Below, one piece after another: positions 34,103 through 42,200 of a stretch of DNA of 51,529 nt (within the stretch, counting starts at the first letter, position 1; each line of letters opens with the position of its first letter). The stretch covers positions 1 through 51,529 of the IMG/VR virus record IMGVR_UViG_3300042895_002727; one strand, 5' to 3'. Source of the DNA: a virus. The translations under genes were made by a program, and so were the position numbers. Under the pieces are notes generated by a model that saw nothing but the letters and a program-made list of their open reading frames with translations, did no database searches and was not told where the DNA came from.

Positions 34103-34963
34103 ATGTCTTTCAATGTGGAAAATCTCGGTGGTGGTGTAGTTGTATTCAGGGATGCAGTAAATGTTCCAGTCGTGGAGATTACAGGCCTGATAGATGAACT
34201 TTCTGACGCAGCCATAAAAGCACAGTATGAGTATGTATACGATATTGACGGAAAACCAATTCACGCAATAAACAAAAGTGGTTTTATTTACGAACTTAAT
34301 GAAATATCAAAAACTCCAATAAGAGTTCAAGAGCTGAATCACGGTTTCTTTATAGAGTGCGAAGAAGCTATCTACAGGTGCTTACTTGAGTATGTAGAAA
34401 TGTTTCCCGCTGTACTGCAGTGTCTTTGGTGGAAAAGCGAAGGGCACGCACTTAAATATCCATCTGGCTCAAAACTGGGTTTCCACTGCGACAACGATGT
34501 CAACTACAGGTATGGTCATTTCCCTCCTTTTGAGCACGCCACTAGAAACGTCATAAGTGCTCTCCTCTATATAAACGATAATTGCGATGAATCGGATTGC
34601 GATGAGTATTCATTTACTGGCGGAGAAATGGTTTTGCCGTATTTTGACATAACCATAAAACCTAAAAGTGGAACAATTCTTTTTATGCCAGCAAACTACT
34701 TGGGCGCTCATGAAATACTAGAAGTAACTTCAGGTTCTAGGTACTCATACCTTTCGTGGTTTGCACAGGGCTCCCCGCAACAAGACAAAGGGGTCTCACC
34801 GCAAGAGCCAACGGATTCCGCACAAAGGCCGGTGGGTGGACAATGGTGGATGAAAACCATAGTTGAAGACTACGAACAATACTTAATGGATAAATATGGT
34901 GATGAGGGTAAGATACCATCAGGAAAGACTCCATTCAAATCAAGAAAAGATGACCATCAATGA
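34103..34963 (+). CDS. 2OG-Fe(II) oxygenase, group C
   Basis: 286 aa. The N-terminal tag LGGGVVVFRDAV marks group C. The core has LKYPSGSKLGFHCDND (His128, Asp130), FTGGEMVLPYFDI, GAHEILEV (His203) and SGSRYSYLSWF (Arg213). The C-terminal ~60 residues (QQDKGVSPQEPTDSAQRPV, EDYEQYLMDKY) form a flexible tail and helix shared with other group C members. First of three consecutive rightward copies; two more are inverted at 37119-39075. Confidence 0.85.
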   Translation: MSFNVENLGGGVVVFRDAVNVPVVEITGLIDELSDAAIKAQYEYVYDIDGKPIHAINKSGFIYELNEISKTPIRVQELNHGFFIECEEAIYRCLLEYVEMFPAVLQCLWWKSEGHALKYPSGSKLGFHCDNDVNYRYGHFPPFEHATRNVISALLYINDNCDESDCDEYSFTGGEMVLPYFDITIKPKSGTILFMPANYLGAHEILEVTSGSRYSYLSWFAQGSPQQDKGVSPQEPTDSAQRPVGGQWWMKTIVEDYEQYLMDKYGDEGKIPSGKTPFKSRKDDHQ

Positions 34964-35850
34964 TTTTTAACAACTCTAAAGCCGAACATCTTGGTGGTGG
35001 TGTTGTTGTATTTCGTAACGCCATAAGCCTTGATTGGGATTACGTTAACCGAATATCTAAAGAAATTGTTGACAGAGAGATGGGCGATATGTACCAGCCG
35101 GCTATCAATCCAGACAATGGCTTGGAAGAATATGTTAACAGAAGTGGTTATTTTTTTTCAAAAAATGGGATAGATAGAATGCCAAGAAGGGGGTCTAGGG
35201 TACACCAGGACACAAGACCAGAAGTAGCTGAATTATTTTGTTTTATTGAGGAATGCAAAGATAAATATCTTTTCAGATATATGCACATGTTCCCAATTGT
35301 TTTCAAAAACATATGGTGGAAAGTGAAAGGACATTTAGTCAATTACTCTTCCGAGTGTGGGGGTTTCATAGGGGAGCATAGCGACACGAGCGTTGACTAT
35401 GTTTATGGATTACCACACCCTCAACATCAGCTTGCTTCAAGAAACACACTGTCATGTTTGGTTTATTTTGGTAACTGCCTAGATGGGGAGAAAGTTTTTG
35501 AGCTGGGTGACTTTACAGGTGGGCATCATAAGTTTACATATTTGGATATTGAGTACATTCCAAGAAGAGGCGATGTTTTGATGTTTCCATCAAACTATAT
35601 TGCTGCGCATGAAGTTACTCCGGTTGAATCAGGCAACAGATTCACCTATCTTGGATGGTACGCTCATGGAACGCCAAATCCATCAGTTAACGAAGAAGTT
35701 GAAGACCCTCTCGTCAACCCAGAAAAAGCGGCTGTATCCTCCAATGTTTATATCCCGCATCTCAGGGAAAGATTTATTGAATATCTGGAATCGGTTGGCG
35801 AGGAAAAATCTTCTAATACATATCGACTGGCAATGGGTGAACACGCATGA
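34960..35850 (+). CDS. 2OG-Fe(II) oxygenase, group C
   Basis: 296 aa, ATGA overlap with the previous gene. Tag LGGGVVVFRNAI; triad His140, Asp142 (IGEHSDTS) and His217 (AAHEVTP), with Arg227 (GNRFTYLGWYAHG). GGHHKFTYLDIEYIPRRGDVLMFPSNY is the conserved strand pair. The 5' end uses a near-identical tag to the preceding copy, consistent with tandem duplication. Confidence 0.85.
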   Translation: MIFNNSKAEHLGGGVVVFRNAISLDWDYVNRISKEIVDREMGDMYQPAINPDNGLEEYVNRSGYFFSKNGIDRMPRRGSRVHQDTRPEVAELFCFIEECKDKYLFRYMHMFPIVFKNIWWKVKGHLVNYSSECGGFIGEHSDTSVDYVYGLPHPQHQLASRNTLSCLVYFGNCLDGEKVFELGDFTGGHHKFTYLDIEYIPRRGDVLMFPSNYIAAHEVTPVESGNRFTYLGWYAHGTPNPSVNEEVEDPLVNPEKAAVSSNVYIPHLRERFIEYLESVGEEKSSNTYRLAMGEHA

Positions 35851-36587
35851 AAATCAAACACTTGGGTCATGGGATAGCCATCGTTTATGGCCTAATCGAG
35901 CGTGATGAAATTGACGAAAACGAATTGCTGCATATAGCCAATGCAAAGATTCCTCAGGGTTATTCGCTTATTGACGGCAAGCTTATAAGTGATGGTGGTT
36001 ATGAATTTGACGAACAAGGCAAGCAAGCAGCTCCAAGCAGATACACGGACATAGAAGAACTCGGGATAACAACATTGCTAAGAAAAGCAATTTATTCAGC
36101 TGCTGTGGAGTACTGCAAAATTTTTCCTGTTGCAACGGAGTGCATAACTGGTCAAACCGATGGATACCTAATTAGATACCTAACTGGCAATGGAATGGGG
36201 CCGCATTCAGACTGCAACATTCCTTACAAACCCGGAACATTGGAACCACTAACAACAAGCCCTGCTTTCAACACGCTCACAACATCAATTTTTATAAATG
36301 ATGGCTATGCAGGCGGGGACGTCAGATTCAGGACCTGGGGAATAAATGCAAAACCGGAGTTTGGCTCCGCACTTATATATCCATCTAATTTTATTGGTTG
36401 CCACGAAGTAGATGAAGTCACAAGTGGAGAGCGCTGGGCATTTCTGTCGTGGTTTTATCACGGTAATGGCCAAGAAAATAAACCAGGCGCTTATGATTGG
36501 GTTAATAAATTCAGGTCAGATGTTGGTTTGCTGAATAGCCAACAAAAACAGGTTTTAGTCGGCGAGCATAAAACACAAAACCATTAA
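35847..36587 (+). CDS. 2OG-Fe(II) oxygenase, group C, shortened
   Basis: 246 aa. Tag reduced to LGHGIAIVYGLI; triad His120, Asp122 (GPHSDCN) and His186 (GCHEVDE), with Arg196 (GERWAFLSWF). Lacks the insertion and some of the C-terminal extension of the other group C enzymes. Convergent with the dehydrogenase-like gene, sharing four bases at the 3' ends. Confidence 0.82.
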   Translation: MKIKHLGHGIAIVYGLIERDEIDENELLHIANAKIPQGYSLIDGKLISDGGYEFDEQGKQAAPSRYTDIEELGITTLLRKAIYSAAVEYCKIFPVATECITGQTDGYLIRYLTGNGMGPHSDCNIPYKPGTLEPLTTSPAFNTLTTSIFINDGYAGGDVRFRTWGINAKPEFGSALIYPSNFIGCHEVDEVTSGERWAFLSWFYHGNGQENKPGAYDWVNKFRSDVGLLNSQQKQVLVGEHKTQNH

Positions 36588-37126
36588 AAAAGTCTTTTAA
36601 ATCTTGTTCGGTTTAAAGCTTTTGCTGACTCTGCAACAATTTCTACTTTCCATATTCCGTCAACGAATAGTGATTCAATCACTTTTGCTGACTTCCACAG
36701 ACCTGAAAGATATAAATTTCTTTTGTCCTCTCCTCCACCTTGGTCATAACCAAGCGGATAGCCTCGGAAAAGAGCCTCCACATAATTAATCCCGCCAGAT
36801 TCCGCTATTGATGCAATATTCAGTTCTGATTCTAGACCGTGGAGATTGTTGCCGTCTACATATATTCCTGTAAATGCGTACTTCTTTGCCAGCTCTATTG
36901 TTTCCTCTGCAACTCCACCTCTGCCGATGCAAATGAAAATGTCTACTGAGCCAAATAGTTCTTTAACCGACTCGTGTTCTATGGCATCTTTTATTTTTCT
37001 GCCTGCGGCAACTGTCGTTTCAGAACGACCTTCTGATGTCCAGTGGACAATATGCCCAGAATTAATAACGCTGTGAGCAATTGTCACACCCATATTGCCA
37101 AGAGATACTATTCCAACCTTACTCAA
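36584..37126 (-). CDS. Truncated NAD(P)-binding dehydrogenase-like protein
   Basis: 180 aa. VGIVSLGNMGVTIAHSVINSGHIVHW is the Rossmann dinucleotide-binding start of 3-hydroxyisobutyrate/6-phosphogluconate dehydrogenase-type enzymes. VDIFICIGRGGVAEETIEL and GIYVDGNNLHG continue the fold. Such enzymes are usually ~290 aa with a helical C-terminal domain, so this chain is about a hundred residues short. It may bind NAD(P)H only. Last gene of the leftward operon; overlaps the upstream stop by 8 bases. Confidence 0.6.
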   Translation of the reverse strand: MSKVGIVSLGNMGVTIAHSVINSGHIVHWTSEGRSETTVAAGRKIKDAIEHESVKELFGSVDIFICIGRGGVAEETIELAKKYAFTGIYVDGNNLHGLESELNIASIAESGGINYVEALFRGYPLGYDQGGGEDKRNLYLSGLWKSAKVIESLFVDGIWKVEIVAESAKALNRTRFKRLF

Positions 37127-38090
37127 CTGATTCAGCTTTCATGTTCAACGGATTAATGTAACCATTTTTGCCCTCAAGATTTCTTACGAGTGTTTTGCTG
37201 TCACCTGGGTTAACTGAGGACGCGTACTTTTGGTAGTCATCGTAAATCGTATCAATCCAGTGCGGAACGCACCAGCTGGAAACCTCATCCTCTTCCGAGA
37301 CTTCTATCCTTGCGTTTGGGTCAGGGCTTCCTTGCGAAAAGAATTCAAGATAGGCGTACCTTGTTCCGCCGGTGACGGTGTTTACCCCGTGCGAAGCAAT
37401 GTAATTTGTTGGGAATATTATGATGTCCCCACGCTTTGCCATATGGCTAATTCCAAGGTATGGGAAGTAGAGCTCCCCTCCAGAGTAATTCGTTCCGTCT
37501 AATTCGTCCGGAGTGGCAACGCAGTCATTTATATACAGCAAGACGGCAACTGTCTGCCTGGCTCCAAGCTGACCATAGGGGATGTACCTCTCCCCGTTCG
37601 TGGCTCTATAGTTTGTGTCGTTGTCGTTGTGTAGTCCCAGGTACTTTCCAGAGTCGTACCTCAGAACGTGTCCCCTGCTTCTCCACCATATAGTCCCAAC
37701 CACGAGTGGAAACATATCCACATACCGTATTAGAGACTTGTATATGCAGTCTTCCCAGTTTCTGAACACGGATACAATTTCTTCTTCTGTATGGTCCTGG
37801 ACCGGCTCAAGAACTCTTACAGGGACTCTCTCCACTTGCTCGATAGAGAACTTATTCCCATCTTCGTTCTTTGCGTAGACTACGCCATTTATGTCGATGT
37901 CGTACTTCCATCTTTGCTGGTGTGCTGCAAGAGCATTTTTGTCAATCCAATTCGACATGGTTTCTAGGTCAACGTCGACTGCATTATGAAATACAATCAC
38001 ACCTCCACCAAGGTCCGTGAATTCAAGATTCGATATTTCTTCTATAACCTCATCCGTGACTTCAAGTGTCCTGGTCTCATATCGTTTCAA
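37119..38090 (-). CDS. 2OG-Fe(II) oxygenase, group C (inverted)
   Basis: 323 aa. Tag LGGGVIVFHNAV; triad His154, Asp156 (GLHNDND) and His234 (ASHGVNT), with Arg244 (GTRYAYLEFF). The core GARQTVAVLLYINDCVATPDELDGTNYSGGELYFPYL is nearly the same as in the next copy, so the two are a recent pair. The C-terminal tail is longer than in the rightward copies. 14-base overlap with the following gene on this strand. Confidence 0.85.
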   Translation of the reverse strand: MKRYETRTLEVTDEVIEEISNLEFTDLGGGVIVFHNAVDVDLETMSNWIDKNALAAHQQRWKYDIDINGVVYAKNEDGNKFSIEQVERVPVRVLEPVQDHTEEEIVSVFRNWEDCIYKSLIRYVDMFPLVVGTIWWRSRGHVLRYDSGKYLGLHNDNDTNYRATNGERYIPYGQLGARQTVAVLLYINDCVATPDELDGTNYSGGELYFPYLGISHMAKRGDIIIFPTNYIASHGVNTVTGGTRYAYLEFFSQGSPDPNARIEVSEEDEVSSWCVPHWIDTIYDDYQKYASSVNPGDSKTLVRNLEGKNGYINPLNMKAESVE

Positions 38091-39075
38091 CTTGGTTCAC
38101 CTCCAGCGCAGTGTGCGTATCGCCGTATTGAGTGACGCATCTATTTTGGAATACAGGGTTTGAGCCAAGCTCTAAACCTGGGGTTGGTTTTGACCAGATT
38201 GAGTATTCAGACTTGCAATAAAACTCGTAGTCGTCATAGATGTTGTCGAACCAAACTGGCTCACACCATTGAATACTCGCGTCTTTTTCCTTTATTCTTA
38301 TGTTTGCAGCATTATCTGTTCCGCCTTGTCCGAAGAACGAGAGATATGCATATCTTGTGCCACCATCCATCTTTGTTACACCGTGAGCGCATATGTAGTT
38401 TGTAGGGAACATAATGATGTCCCCCTTTTTGGGCTTGTAGTCAATCCCGAGGTATGCAAACTTAAGATGGCCGCCAGAAAAGTTGGTGCCATCAAGTTCT
38501 TCCTTAGTGTCAACGCAGTCGTTGAAATACGCAAGGGCTCCAGCGGTCTGTCGGAGCGCCACCTGCCCCCTTGGCATATACCTGACACCCTGGGTCACTT
38601 TGTAGTTCGTGTCATTGTCTTGATGCCACCCAAGAATGCCCCCACCGTCATATCTGAGTATGTGACCCCTGGTCCTCCACCAGAGGCTTCCGACTATCAG
38701 CGGAAACATGTCCGTATAGCGTATTAGACACTTGTAGATTGCGTCCTCAAGATAGGTGAAGTATTCGACCACATTGGGGCTTGTCGCCTCTGTAACGGGC
38801 TCCAGGAGCCTTACAGGGGCATTTGGGACGTCTTCTAGGCGGTATCTAAAGCCGTCCTCGTTTATCCCGTATTCAACCCCATCCTCATCGGTTACATACG
38901 ACCATCTGCTCTTATGTGCCTCTGCAGCACAATCGTCTATATGTCTGAGAATAAAGTCCTCAACGGAAAAAGCGTTTCTAAAAACGACTATTCCACTGCC
39001 AAGGTCCTCGACAACTAATTCACTTATCTCTTTAAGTTCATTGGCCCCAATGGTCGGGGTCGAAGGCATTTTCAT
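38077..39075 (-). CDS. 2OG-Fe(II) oxygenase, group C (inverted)
   Basis: 332 aa from the ATG at 39075, two bases after the GPx-like stop. Tag LGSGIVVFRNAF; triad His151, Asp153 (WHQDND) and His231 (CAHGVTK), with Arg241 (GTRYAYLSFFGQG). Shares ALAYFNDCVDTKEELDGTNFSGGHLKF with the 37119 copy. The region is richer in G+C than the rightward oxygenases, hinting at different ages. Confidence 0.85.
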   Translation of the reverse strand: MKMPSTPTIGANELKEISELVVEDLGSGIVVFRNAFSVEDFILRHIDDCAAEAHKSRWSYVTDEDGVEYGINEDGFRYRLEDVPNAPVRLLEPVTEATSPNVVEYFTYLEDAIYKCLIRYTDMFPLIVGSLWWRTRGHILRYDGGGILGWHQDNDTNYKVTQGVRYMPRGQVALRQTAGALAYFNDCVDTKEELDGTNFSGGHLKFAYLGIDYKPKKGDIIMFPTNYICAHGVTKMDGGTRYAYLSFFGQGGTDNAANIRIKEKDASIQWCEPVWFDNIYDDYEFYCKSEYSIWSKPTPGLELGSNPVFQNRCVTQYGDTHTALEVNQVETI

Positions 39076-39077
39076 AA

Positions 39078-39701
39078 TCAACCTACAAGAGACTTCACTG
39101 CCTCTATAACGGTCCATGAGGAGCCCGCTGCAAGCGGCTGTTCGGCAAGTGGGAGGTCGGCCCAGTTCAATCTCGCAACTTGCTGACCTTCTCTGCTAAC
39201 CATGAATTTCTCATAGTTGTGAGGTATGCGCATTATCGCTTGTCCAGCTAGGTTCTGCCCGGATGCAGCTTTATCTGAACCATCTGCCTTGCTGTCATCA
39301 AAAGCACGAACGGTGTCACCTTTTAGGAAACTCCATATTTTATGTTCGCCCGGACCGTTTACTTCAATTTTTTCTGTAATTGGGAAAGTCACAAATGGAT
39401 AGGCCTCTGATATGAATTGACTTATATCCTCATTGTCGGATGGTTCCATTTGGCCAAACTGATTGCACGGAAATCCCACAACGCTAAAACCTTTGTCTGA
39501 AAACATTTCATGAAGCTGCTGTAGCTCCCATAATTGTCTGGCAGCTCTTGCGTAAGACCAGATGGGGCTACATTTTGGGGTGTAGCCAGTCTTGGTGACG
39601 ATGTTCGTGAATAAGCAAACCTTGCCACGAACCGAGTCCATAACATCAAACGTTCCATCTACAGATTTTATCGGCATATCAAAAACTGACTTGATGCTCA
39701 T
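39078..39701 (-). CDS. Glutathione-peroxidase-like protein lacking the peroxidatic Cys
   Basis: 207 aa. Good GPx match (GFPCNQFGQMEPSDNEDI, PFVTFPITEKIEVNG, YEKFMVSREGQQVARL), but the peroxidatic position in TNIVTKTGYTPKC is Thr38, where the family has Cys or selenocysteine. Cys44 and Cys79 remain, with Gln81 in CNQF. There is a ~10-residue insertion (SPIWSYARAARQ) before the first helix. Probably not a standard peroxidase; a regulatory, structural or Cys44-based oxidoreductase role is possible. Overlaps the lipocalin-like gene upstream by four bases. Confidence 0.75.
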   Translation of the reverse strand: MSIKSVFDMPIKSVDGTFDVMDSVRGKVCLFTNIVTKTGYTPKCSPIWSYARAARQLWELQQLHEMFSDKGFSVVGFPCNQFGQMEPSDNEDISQFISEAYPFVTFPITEKIEVNGPGEHKIWSFLKGDTVRAFDDSKADGSDKAASGQNLAGQAIMRIPHNYEKFMVSREGQQVARLNWADLPLAEQPLAAGSSWTVIEAVKSLVG

Positions 39702-39997
39702 ATCTTTACCCCGTTTATTTCGATGTTTGCGTATTTGCCGATTTCTACAAATCCAGCAAGAGATTTGCCTACTGACTCAAATTGACACAGAAAGTCGACG
39801 CTCATTGGTATGTCTGTGTGGCCGCAAATCTTCACTGTCATGGACTCGTCAGAGGTGCTGATTAGAGCATCTGAAAATTCCACGATTCCCCTGTCATGTG
39901 AAATTGAGCCAGAACCATCGTCATTCAAACGCAGGTTATATGTCTCTTTTCCCAGGGGCGAGGTTGCGGTTATGAACCATGTTCCTATTAATTCCAT
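39698..39997 (-). CDS. Lipocalin-like beta-barrel protein
   Basis: 99 aa. MELIGTWFITATSPLGKETYNLRLNDDGSG, then SMTVKICGHTDIPMSVDFLCQFESVG and a closing strand EIGKYANIEINGVK, fit a small bacterial beta-barrel family (G-T-W-x(4)-S-P-x-G ... L-x-F-x-G). The ligand is unknown. First gene of the leftward operon that includes the GPx-like protein and two oxygenases. The start is six bases after a TAGCAT and has no ribosome site. Confidence 0.55.
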   Translation of the reverse strand: MELIGTWFITATSPLGKETYNLRLNDDGSGSISHDRGIVEFSDALISTSDESMTVKICGHTDIPMSVDFLCQFESVGKSLAGFVEIGKYANIEINGVKI

Positions 39998-40003
39998 GTA
40001 ACG

Positions 40004-40009
40004 ATGCTA
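40004..40009 (-). promoter_or_regulatory. Probable leaderless -10 (TAGCAT)
   Basis: TAGCAT six bases before the minus-strand ATG at 39997, in the 40-bp divergent gap shared with 40026-40031. Confidence 0.45.
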
Positions 40010-40025
40010 GCACCGAGCCTGACTA

Positions 40026-40031
40026 TAAGAT
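40026..40031 (+). promoter_or_regulatory. Probable leaderless -10 (TAAGAT)
   Basis: TAAGAT six bases before the plus-strand ATG at 40038. With 40004-40009 it forms a back-to-back promoter pair whose -10 elements are 16 bases apart. Confidence 0.45.
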
Positions 40032-40037
40032 ACATGT

Positions 40038-40751
40038 ATGAGTATTTATGATGAAAACGCAATTCCATGGTTCACAAAAGACAGGTCAGAGACTGCGTCA
40101 AATAGAATCCATCGAGCTGCCAGTGAAACAATTACAGCCCAAAATCCAGCACTAGGATTAAACATATACCAAAATACTTTTTCGCTTGAAGATTCAAATA
40201 GATACATCAAGATTCTTGAGTCAAATTTGTCCGGGAACAAAAAATACAGCTGGAACGAAGCCCAGGTAACAAATTCTAATATTCCGATAAAAAAAGCAAG
40301 AGACTGTTACGATTTCAAATACAAGCAAGAAAATCTAGGACCAAGAGACGAGCACAACTCCGAGCTTCTGGACCTTCATCAAGAGATATATGAAAAACTC
40401 AAGTTTTGCATTGATGACTATGCTAGATACTGGGGTATAAGTGTTGTTTACTATGAAGCTTTCAACTTCGTAAAATACGATGGCGAGGGTAAGCATTTCA
40501 ATATACATGCAGACCATGGACCGGCATACAATTGCACTGTTTCTGCCGTCATCTACATCAACGACGATTATGAGGGTGGAGAAATTGAATTCCCAAGACT
40601 TGACGGTTATGTGCACAAACCAAAAGTTGGGGATATTGCAATTTTTCCATCAAATTATATTTACGAGCATGCGTCACTTCCAATAAAATCTGGCATAAAG
40701 TACTGTGTAGTAGTCATGACCGACATAAATAAGCTAGGGCATAAACAATGA
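40038..40751 (+). CDS. Prolyl 4-hydroxylase-like 2OG oxygenase (group A, Lys type)
   Basis: 237 aa. Triad His157, Asp159 (NIHADHGP) and His211 (YEHASL). Lys221 (GIKYCVV), ten residues after the distal His, is the prolyl-4-hydroxylase type 2-oxoglutarate ligand. The group A hallmark RDCYDFKYK is at ~89-96, and YINDDYEGGEIEFP follows. A unique ~30-residue N-terminal extension precedes the core. Overlaps the next gene, a DUF6065-like protein, by four bases; it opens the rightward operon from the divergent promoter. Confidence 0.88.
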   Translation: MSIYDENAIPWFTKDRSETASNRIHRAASETITAQNPALGLNIYQNTFSLEDSNRYIKILESNLSGNKKYSWNEAQVTNSNIPIKKARDCYDFKYKQENLGPRDEHNSELLDLHQEIYEKLKFCIDDYARYWGISVVYYEAFNFVKYDGEGKHFNIHADHGPAYNCTVSAVIYINDDYEGGEIEFPRLDGYVHKPKVGDIAIFPSNYIYEHASLPIKSGIKYCVVVMTDINKLGHKQ

Positions 40752-41524
40752 GCGAGCAATACAACATCGCAATATTCAGACCACATAGACCATGGCTGGA
40801 CAAAGAAAATAAATACGCCCCATCAGCAGCACAAAGCGCCGCTCCACAATGGTATAAAGATGCTGACAGTTTTGAAAAAAATCTAAACGGGGAATACCGT
40901 AAAGCAACAAAAGAAATTTGTCCATTTCCAAAAGAAGGAACAACAGACGATTACGGTAAAATTCCGACATGGAAAGCCTGTCCTGCTATTCTGGACGCCT
41001 TTTTAACCGGATATGTTTTTAAAACTCCTTGCGACTTGACATTTTACAAAAACACTCAAGGTTTAATTGACGTCAAGGTAGAAAATAGTCAGTATAAAAA
41101 CTTCTGCACGCCAAGAACGCCGATGCCGGATTTCGTACATCCACAGGGTTATTACGACCACCATTTTGCATGGTTTGCTGACTGGGGCATAGAACTCCCA
41201 GAAGGTTATAGTGCCTTGTTTATGACGCCGATGAATAGGTTTGACCTTCCATTCTTGAACACAACAGGAATCGTTGACTCAGATAAGGTTCATTTACTGG
41301 GAAGTTTTCCGTTTTTCCTCATTGAGGGCTGGGAGGGCGTAATACCTGCTGGGACTCCCTATCTCCAGATTTTCCCGTTCAAAAGAGAAGACTGGGAACA
41401 CAAAGTGGAAATGTTGGGACAAGAAGAAATGCAGTCCAAATACATGAACAATGCAAGATTTTACCGCCAGCCCGATGGTGGGGTTTACAAAAACAAAATT
41501 TGGTCAAGAAGAAAATACAAGTAG
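40748..41524 (+). CDS. DUF6065-like phage protein
   Basis: 258 aa. Order of motifs: RPWLDKENKYAPSAAQSAAPQWYKD, TWKACPAILDAFLTGYVFKTPCDLTF, WGIELPEGYSALFMTPMNRFDLPF, TGIVDSDKVHLLGSFPFFL and VIPAGTPYLQIFPFKRE. This is a recurrent architecture in marine and freshwater phages, related to DUF6065; biochemical role unknown. It is longer and more divergent than the members at 28665 and 42197. Like them, it directly follows a group A hydroxylase with an ATGA overlap. Confidence 0.65.
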   Translation: MSEQYNIAIFRPHRPWLDKENKYAPSAAQSAAPQWYKDADSFEKNLNGEYRKATKEICPFPKEGTTDDYGKIPTWKACPAILDAFLTGYVFKTPCDLTFYKNTQGLIDVKVENSQYKNFCTPRTPMPDFVHPQGYYDHHFAWFADWGIELPEGYSALFMTPMNRFDLPFLNTTGIVDSDKVHLLGSFPFFLIEGWEGVIPAGTPYLQIFPFKREDWEHKVEMLGQEEMQSKYMNNARFYRQPDGGVYKNKIWSRRKYK

Positions 41525-41534
41525 GGCATTTCAA

Positions 41535-42200
41535 ATGCAAACATGGACAGAAAAAATCGATTTTGGGCATGGCATAAAGTGTTACAGAAATATAATCAAA
41601 TCGAGTTTTGATGTTATCAATAGAATTGAATCGAACCTAAAACCAGTCGGCGATACAACTGGTTATAGTTGGCAGCCAGCATATGTTGGATACCAAGAAT
41701 TAGTGCCAGAGTACAGAGACTGTGTTGATTTTAAATTTAAAAAAACAGATATTGAACACGACAAAAGCACTGTTAGCTTGAATTTACAATCGCTTTGGCA
41801 GGACATTTATGATTCCGCACTTCCGGCCGTCAGAGACTATCGCTCCGAACACAACATAGCGTCCCTCAAGTATTGGGAAGCAATGAATTTTGTTAAGTAT
41901 GGCCCAGGTCAGCACTTCAAAGAACACCAAGACCACGGATTCTCATATAACTGCACGGTCTCGTTGGTTGGATATGTCAACGACGATTACGAAGGCGGAG
42001 AGCTATTTTTTAGACTGCAAAATTTAAAAATAAAACCACAGGCAGGAGACCTTTATGTATTTCCGTCAAACTACATGTACCCACATCAAGCCATGCCGGT
42101 GACCGCAGGGACAAAGTACTCAATCGTAACCATGCTTGATTACAGCAAAAAATATCATACGCCAGATATGTACGACAGGAAATGGAATGATGAGAAATGA
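41535..42200 (+). CDS. Prolyl 4-hydroxylase-like 2OG oxygenase (group A, Lys type)
   Basis: 221 aa from the ATG at 41535 (MQTWTEKIDFGHG). Triad His131, Asp133 (EHQDHGFS) and His184 (YPHQAM), with Lys194 (GTKYSIV). RDCVDFKFKK at 61-70 and YVNDDYEGGELFFR mark group A. The shortest member, being just the catalytic core. Overlaps a DUF6065 gene by four bases, the same arrangement as at 27934. Confidence 0.88.
   Translation: MQTWTEKIDFGHGIKCYRNIIKSSFDVINRIESNLKPVGDTTGYSWQPAYVGYQELVPEYRDCVDFKFKKTDIEHDKSTVSLNLQSLWQDIYDSALPAVRDYRSEHNIASLKYWEAMNFVKYGPGQHFKEHQDHGFSYNCTVSLVGYVNDDYEGGELFFRLQNLKIKPQAGDLYVFPSNYMYPHQAMPVTAGTKYSIVTMLDYSKKYHTPDMYDRKWNDEK

Noticed and set aside
36584-37126. Complete dehydrogenase enzyme
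   Set aside because: Length is about 100 residues short of the family and the helical substrate domain is missing, so only a nucleotide-binding domain is supported.
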